The notes beneath the pieces were generated by a model. It was not told the origin of the DNA. It ran no database searches and was given only the letters and a program-made list of their open reading frames with translations. 12,267 nt of DNA from contig BEXV01001322.1 in the NCBI GenBank assembly GCA_003118195.1, forward strand, positions 70,010 through 82,276, in the 5' to 3' direction. Source of the DNA: Hemicentrotus pulcherrimus (taxonomy: Eukaryota; Echinodermata; Echinoidea; Camarodonta; Strongylocentrotidae). Below are positions 7,906-12,267 of the stretch, one piece after another. The position numbers and the translations under genes are program-made. Each line of letters starts with the position of its first letter. The stretch's first letter is position 1.

Positions 7906-10366
7906 GTAAATAATCATATCTGATTGATACACATCTATATAAACCCAATTACAAATATAGATAATCGTAATGACCAGGGTGATAAATACCATTGACCTAT
8001 GTTATTATTTCTAGTTAACTTGCAGTGTTGTACATGTCTTATTCTGGTTACATTTCATTCTCTGTCACGGTTTACATTTGCAAACAAATCAAAACAAAAC
8101 ATCCTAGTACATAAATGTCTTTTTTTTTTTAAATTCTGGCATTTCTTGACAAGTCTATTGTACTTTTCCCCACCTGACGCTACCGATTACGTCAACAGTG
8201 ATAGTATGTACCTTCTAATAATACCGGTTTGATAACCCTGCTGCTGGCTCAGATCAAATAATTATAAAGGAAATTAACTTATGATAATCGATGTTTATAT
8301 TTTTCAATACTCTATAATATTTTGTAGAATTTGGAAAAGAATAAAATACCAAGGATGTGGCCGGTTACCGTAACACATAATTAAGGTTGCGAAAGCAACA
8401 GTCGCATATGGGTTATAAAATTAAAGAATAATTGGAGGACGACGGAGAGAACGTTGTGGAAATTGGGACAGAAAAAGGTAAAGTAATCTACTAAACTATG
8501 GCATACATGAAATTTATAAAACCAAAATGAATATCCACTGGTTACTATACAAAGGAAAATATGAGTCGGAGGGATGAATGTATTCATAACAGATATATTT
8601 ATAGCGATGTCAATATGGCGATAGCCCGAACAAACAGTTTTGCCGTGATTAAGACTTATTGAATGCACCACGCGCAAACAGGGTTTGCATACAAAGGATC
8701 AAATCAAATTCGACAGATACTTTGAAAAAATGATAATACTGTCGATAGATTATAAGTCAGATATAGTTTTTGGCGAGGGAAAGATGGAATGAGAGAAAAT
8801 AAAAGAGAGAGAGGAATTAAGAGGCGTAGGTCCGAGGTAAATACCCCCTCTCTATGACGTACTGAAAATAGCAGCAAAAAAAAAGAAGAAAACAAATGAG
8901 TAAAAGATGATACAGTATACCACCCTTCCACGCCCTCTTTTACCTCTATTTTGTTTTCTGGTAAGGACAGAAAATACGACGCACCCTCTCCATGGCAACG
9001 AAGCCCCCTCAACGGGAGAGAGCCAAGCCACCCCCACTCGGCGTATTGATAATGATTATATTTACCACCTCATCCATCTTCAAACAACAAGAACATGTCA
9101 CAGGCAAACAGAATGCTATGAGAAATGAAGTGTCAGAGCATAAGAATAATTATTGTAAAATATTATTTTTTATTAAAATAATAACAATAATTCCACACAA
9201 AAATGGAAAATAGACTGACCGAAGTAAAAAAAAAAAAAATGACAACGTACATGCTGTCTCATCTAACACGTTAAAAAATACAAATGCATAAACTGTAGCG
9301 ATGACAGTTTCAAACTATACAATACAGATTGAAGCAGCACCCTGGACTTTCAAAAGCTTTTTAGACTTCACTCACTTTATTGTTCGACCTTTTGACAAAT
9401 GACGGGCTAGAGTGTAATTATAGTGGTATATAACTGGGTCGCTTAGAAGCTGTTAATATCTGCGAAATTAGAGTACGAAAATTGCAATCAAACCACCATC
9501 AATATTATAAATTCGTTGAAATGGCCAGCTATACACACAGTTTCAAGGCAGCCAAATGTTTTCTGGTATTTCCTGGTTTCAACGTGCATTTATAATTAAT
9601 TGGAATAGAGGCAAGATGAATTACGACTATACGAGGAAAGAGAAGGTGGTTAGTTGTTAGAGCGATAAGAAAGAAAACACTATCAAAGCCAATGTCAAGT
9701 AAGACATTGTAATGTAGGTTTGGCTGAGCGCTTTTTTTTTTGCATTTCTACAACCATTTCTAATTTCTTTCTCATTATATTGACTGGGTGCGTGTTGAAC
9801 CTAACAAAGCTACAGGGTCACATTTAATCATGCTTGTATTCAAAACCGTTTTTACAATTTCAGGTGCAGGAGGGAATTAGCTTGCCGATTCTGAAGATTT
9901 TAGTAATGATAAGGGGCAAAAGAAGGTCGAAATCATGCATGATATCGAATTTTCTTCAATTAAATTCACGGGGCATGTAACGTGTTTCTTCATCCAGGAT
10001 TTATGTTTCTTTTTCATGTTGTAATATCCAAATACACGATGTAATGCATAATTTGAGACGTAGGTAATTTCCAGACCATAGTAAAACAAGAGAGAAAGGC
10101 GAATATCCCATTCAGTATAGCTCTTGTCATGTTAAAAAAAAAAGGATATACCAAGGTAAAGGAGAATGGCCGAAGGAGCTGAGAAAAAAGGACCAAATAA
10201 CTTAAAGTAAAGAAAAAAAGAAGCGTACTGCAACATTTTCATAAAGGTTGATATTGCGATTATGGGAGGGGTATAGCTCCGACTTTTCCCTGGAGTAGAA
10301 GCTCTTGAACAAGCCAAAAGCAAATTTGAGAAGGATCTTAAAAAGTAATCAATATTAATATAATCA
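7906..10366. other. Long AT-rich intergenic stretch, no supported gene
   Basis: Open frames here (8677-8381, 9012-8704, 8907-9128, 10089-9877 and others) are short, mutually overlapping on both strands, and biased to Phe/Leu/Ser/Lys, as expected of AT-rich non-coding DNA. Short poly-A/poly-T runs occur at 8119-8130, 9226-9239 and 9731-9740. A weak terminal-exon-like peptide at 10298-10348 is discussed in findings. Confidence 0.55.
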
Positions 10367-10411
10367 CAGGGGCGTTTCCAGAATTGAAAGAGCCGGCAGT
10401 AACCCTTCCCT
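10367..10411 (+). mobile_element. DNA-transposon-like terminus fragment
   Basis: 'caggggcgtttccagaatt' resembles the 'CAGGGGCGGATCCAGAATTT' ends seen in many animal hAT-like non-autonomous elements (recalled, not searched). The fragment ends within about 45 bases at 'cttccctg', which could be a short inverted tip (CAGGG/CCCTG). It is too short to class further and may be chance. Confidence 0.25.
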
Positions 10412-10422
10412 GTTTGAATCCA

Positions 10423-10695
10423 CAGTAAGTAAGTAAGACAGTAAGTAAGTAAACAGTTAAGTATATGGAAGTAAATCAGTAAGTAAGTAAATTAATAAAT
10501 TTATTCATTCATTCACTTATCTATTCATTAATTAATATGACAATTATATTAATAACAATCAAGATAATAATAACAATAATCAATATAATCAGAATCAGAA
10601 TCAGAATATTAATAAAAAATAGATAATCGTAACAGTAATAATGGTTATAACAGTAATAATAGATAAGTACTTAATAATTATTATAATAAAATAGC
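10423..10695. repeat. Compound simple-sequence region: (AGTA)n, (ATTC)n, then AATAAT/AACAAT
   Basis: Runs of agtaagtaagta at 10424-10490 pass into attcattcattc (10503-10515) and then a cryptically simple stretch of aataat, aacaat, cagaat and aatagat triplet-like words to about 10690. Replication slippage explains it; overlapping open frames are Ile-rich artefacts. Confidence 0.85.
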
Positions 10696-11396
10696 GACGA
10701 TGGTAACGCTCATAATCAAGGCGCCTATAAAACAAGCTACATAAAGATACTAAAATAACTTTTCTTATCAATATATCGATCATCAATCAATGACTCCACA
10801 GTAAACTTGCATTGTATGGCACGGGGGACTGCCTTTATTCCAGGTCCTTCCACGGTCAGGAGAGGATTTCCATCCCTCTGATCATCCTTTATTGTCAATA
10901 CATTGCAGCCATTACGATGGACATTATGCATGAAACCACAACTTATTTGCGCTTAAAAGCCGTCTGGAAATGCATTTGGCAATATTTTCAATATTTATTC
11001 AACGATAATCAAATTTATTATTCATATATTTGACAACTTACAAAGCCGGGTGTACATACCTGAGTTTGCTTGACAAGCAATGTATACCCAAATCGTGTTC
11101 TCTTGTATTCTTCTCCATTTCCCCCCCTACTTCTCCGCTTTTTTTTTTCTTTTCATATTCTTCTGCTTTCTTTTTCTTTGCCATCTTCGTTTTCCTTTTC
11201 TTTGGTTAATTTATTCTTCTTATCAAGAGAAATTTATACTAAAAACTCTTTTTGGAGTAACGTCGATTTTGTGAAAACCAAATACTAAAAACCGCAACAA
11301 ATTTAAAATGAAACGTAGCATTAAGCGCTATACAAAATAATGTGATTATAGTTATTGTTTAGAAAGATATATAATATCACATTATAATATTTGGGC
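10696..11396. other. Intergenic DNA with a possible decayed coding fragment
   Basis: The minus-strand frame 10931-10737 (64 codons) includes a protein-like stretch (NGCNVLTIKDDQRDGNPL) with normal composition. It has a stop just upstream, no identified splice sites and no recognised family. A pyrimidine-rich run at 11110-11220 yields only Phe/Ser-rich frames on the plus strand. No gene supported. Confidence 0.4.
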
Positions 11397-11735
11397 AACG
11401 AGGTGCCCGAATGTCCTATTTGACAGCAAGGTGCCAAAATATATCTTATATCTTATATTTCGAAATTACATTTTACCACGCTCGTTCGCTTTACTCACTT
11501 GCAACATTTGGAAACAGGATAATTCTGGGCTACGAGATGACCGATCACATATTGGTGTATCGAGGTCACCGAATCAAATGTATATGATTTTTCGTAGTCG
11601 TAGGCGGTGAGGTGCCCGCAACAATAGTCTGTATGCTCCCTGGTGTTTTGATTACAACTCTTTTTTTTAAACATATTAAAAATGTCCCCTTTTTCGCTCG
11701 CTCGCTTAGATCGCTCGCAAAATTAAGGGAGGGTG
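11397..11735. repeat. Diverged duplicated repeat with GAGGTGCCCG and CGCTCGCTCGCTT blocks
   Basis: The block cgaggtgcccga at 11399-11410 recurs as tgaggtgcccgc at 11608-11619, and cgctcgttcgctt at 11479-11491 recurs as cgctcgctcgctt at 11695-11707. Both pairs are offset by about 209-216 bases in the same order, so the region is a tandem duplication of a unit of about 210 bp. Further variants (tacgagatgaccga at 11531, tcgaggtcaccga at 11560) suggest shorter internal repeats. It is probably part of a dispersed repeat family; no coding sequence is recognised. Confidence 0.55.
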
Positions 11736-12267
11736 ATTGGGAGTAAGTGTGTTTCATGGCACTTGACGAATGTCAGAGTGATACAAAAAGCATCTTCGGT
11801 TGGAGCGAGGCGAAACTTTTTTTATTTATTAAAAGGGTGCCGTGATTTGTTACTTGTTTTAAACAATGTTTTGATGAATCTCGTCTGAATTACGGTCCCG
11901 ATCGATCATTGTGACAAAATATATTCATAGCAAGATCGCAAAAAACATTTAGATATTAACCTGTCGCAAATTCAACGTCCTTAATTGTCCATCACAAACT
12001 GAAATGTGCGTACATGATAATAACGCATTTTACGTCATCTAAACATGATTTATACAGGCAATATTCAATAAAGTTGATTTCTCAGGCCCTTGCCATTGTG
12101 CTCCAGTCGCTCTAAGCAACACGTTCTGAAAGGATAAACAGCATTACAACGTCTCCTGTAGTTAATTAGCAAGTCAAACTATGGAAAGCTCTCCCTCGTC
12201 CCCGGCCCCCACTCAGTGTTATTTAGGGTACGCATATGCGTGTTCCAACCGACCCCCCCCCCCCTTT
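11736..12267. other. Intergenic DNA to the right edge, with a poly-C run
   Basis: No gene is seen. A 12-base perfect palindrome, acgcatatgcgt, lies at 12230-12241 and a run of 12 C residues at 12253-12264, close to the window end. Confidence 0.55.

Noticed and set aside
8364..8374. Short palindrome GTTAC-C-GTAAC
   Set aside because: Five-base arms are expected often in this length of DNA and nothing nearby gives it a role.
10423..10510. CRISPR-like or other regular array
   Set aside because: The repeat is a simple tetranucleotide with no spacers, typical of eukaryotic microsatellite DNA.
10721..10740. TATA box 'cctataaaac' in a small GC-rich context
   Set aside because: The downstream plus-strand frame at 10812-11033 shows no gene features, and isolated TATAAA words are expected by chance in AT-rich DNA.

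Overview
This window looks like intergenic-to-genic DNA from a marine deuterostome, most likely a sea urchin or a related echinoderm. The assignment is inferred from four things: AT-rich non-coding DNA with frequent GA/CT microsatellites, short dispersed inverted-repeat elements, a tRNA-derived SINE-like unit, and a single-exon rhodopsin-family receptor of the kind greatly expanded in echinoderms. Nothing in it is bacterial: there are no operons or ribosome-binding sites, and there is clear splice-acceptor structure.

Only one gene is well supported: a complete 374-residue class A G-protein-coupled receptor on the minus strand (6804 down to 5680). Its coding sequence has no intron. An in-frame stop and a strong 3' splice acceptor lie just upstream, so a 5'-UTR intron is likely, and the 19-nt leader remaining after that acceptor holds a three-codon upstream ORF. 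The receptor has an intact disulfide pair and NPxxY, but NRF replaces DRY, the TM6 toggle tryptophan is missing and TM5 lacks its usual proline. It most resembles the melatonin-like / Tre1-moody-GPR84-like branch or an echinoderm-specific expansion.

The left side (1-5597) is non-coding. It holds CT and GA microsatellites, a G-rich fragment starting with a transposon-like terminus (821-985), and two related inverted-repeat elements (1316-1640 and 3343-3692). It also holds a homopolymer-rich block with GACC repeats (2415-2600) and an approximately 390-bp element with arms built of a repeated 'ttccgaaaatgaa/ggttcataatt' motif (4545-4936). A plausible plus-strand terminal exon at 5598-5655 converges on the receptor.

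The right side (6824-12267) contains the receptor's upstream region and a long GA tract. Immediately after the tract is a SINE-like unit with RNA polymerase III A and B boxes (7787-7905). Further right are a mostly featureless stretch, a tetranucleotide/trinucleotide simple-sequence region (10423-10695), and a diverged duplicated repeat with 'cgaggtgcccga' and 'cgctcgctcgctt' blocks (11397-11735). I see no multi-gene system. The points of interest are the receptor's atypical switch residues, its leader structure, and the composition of the non-autonomous mobile elements.
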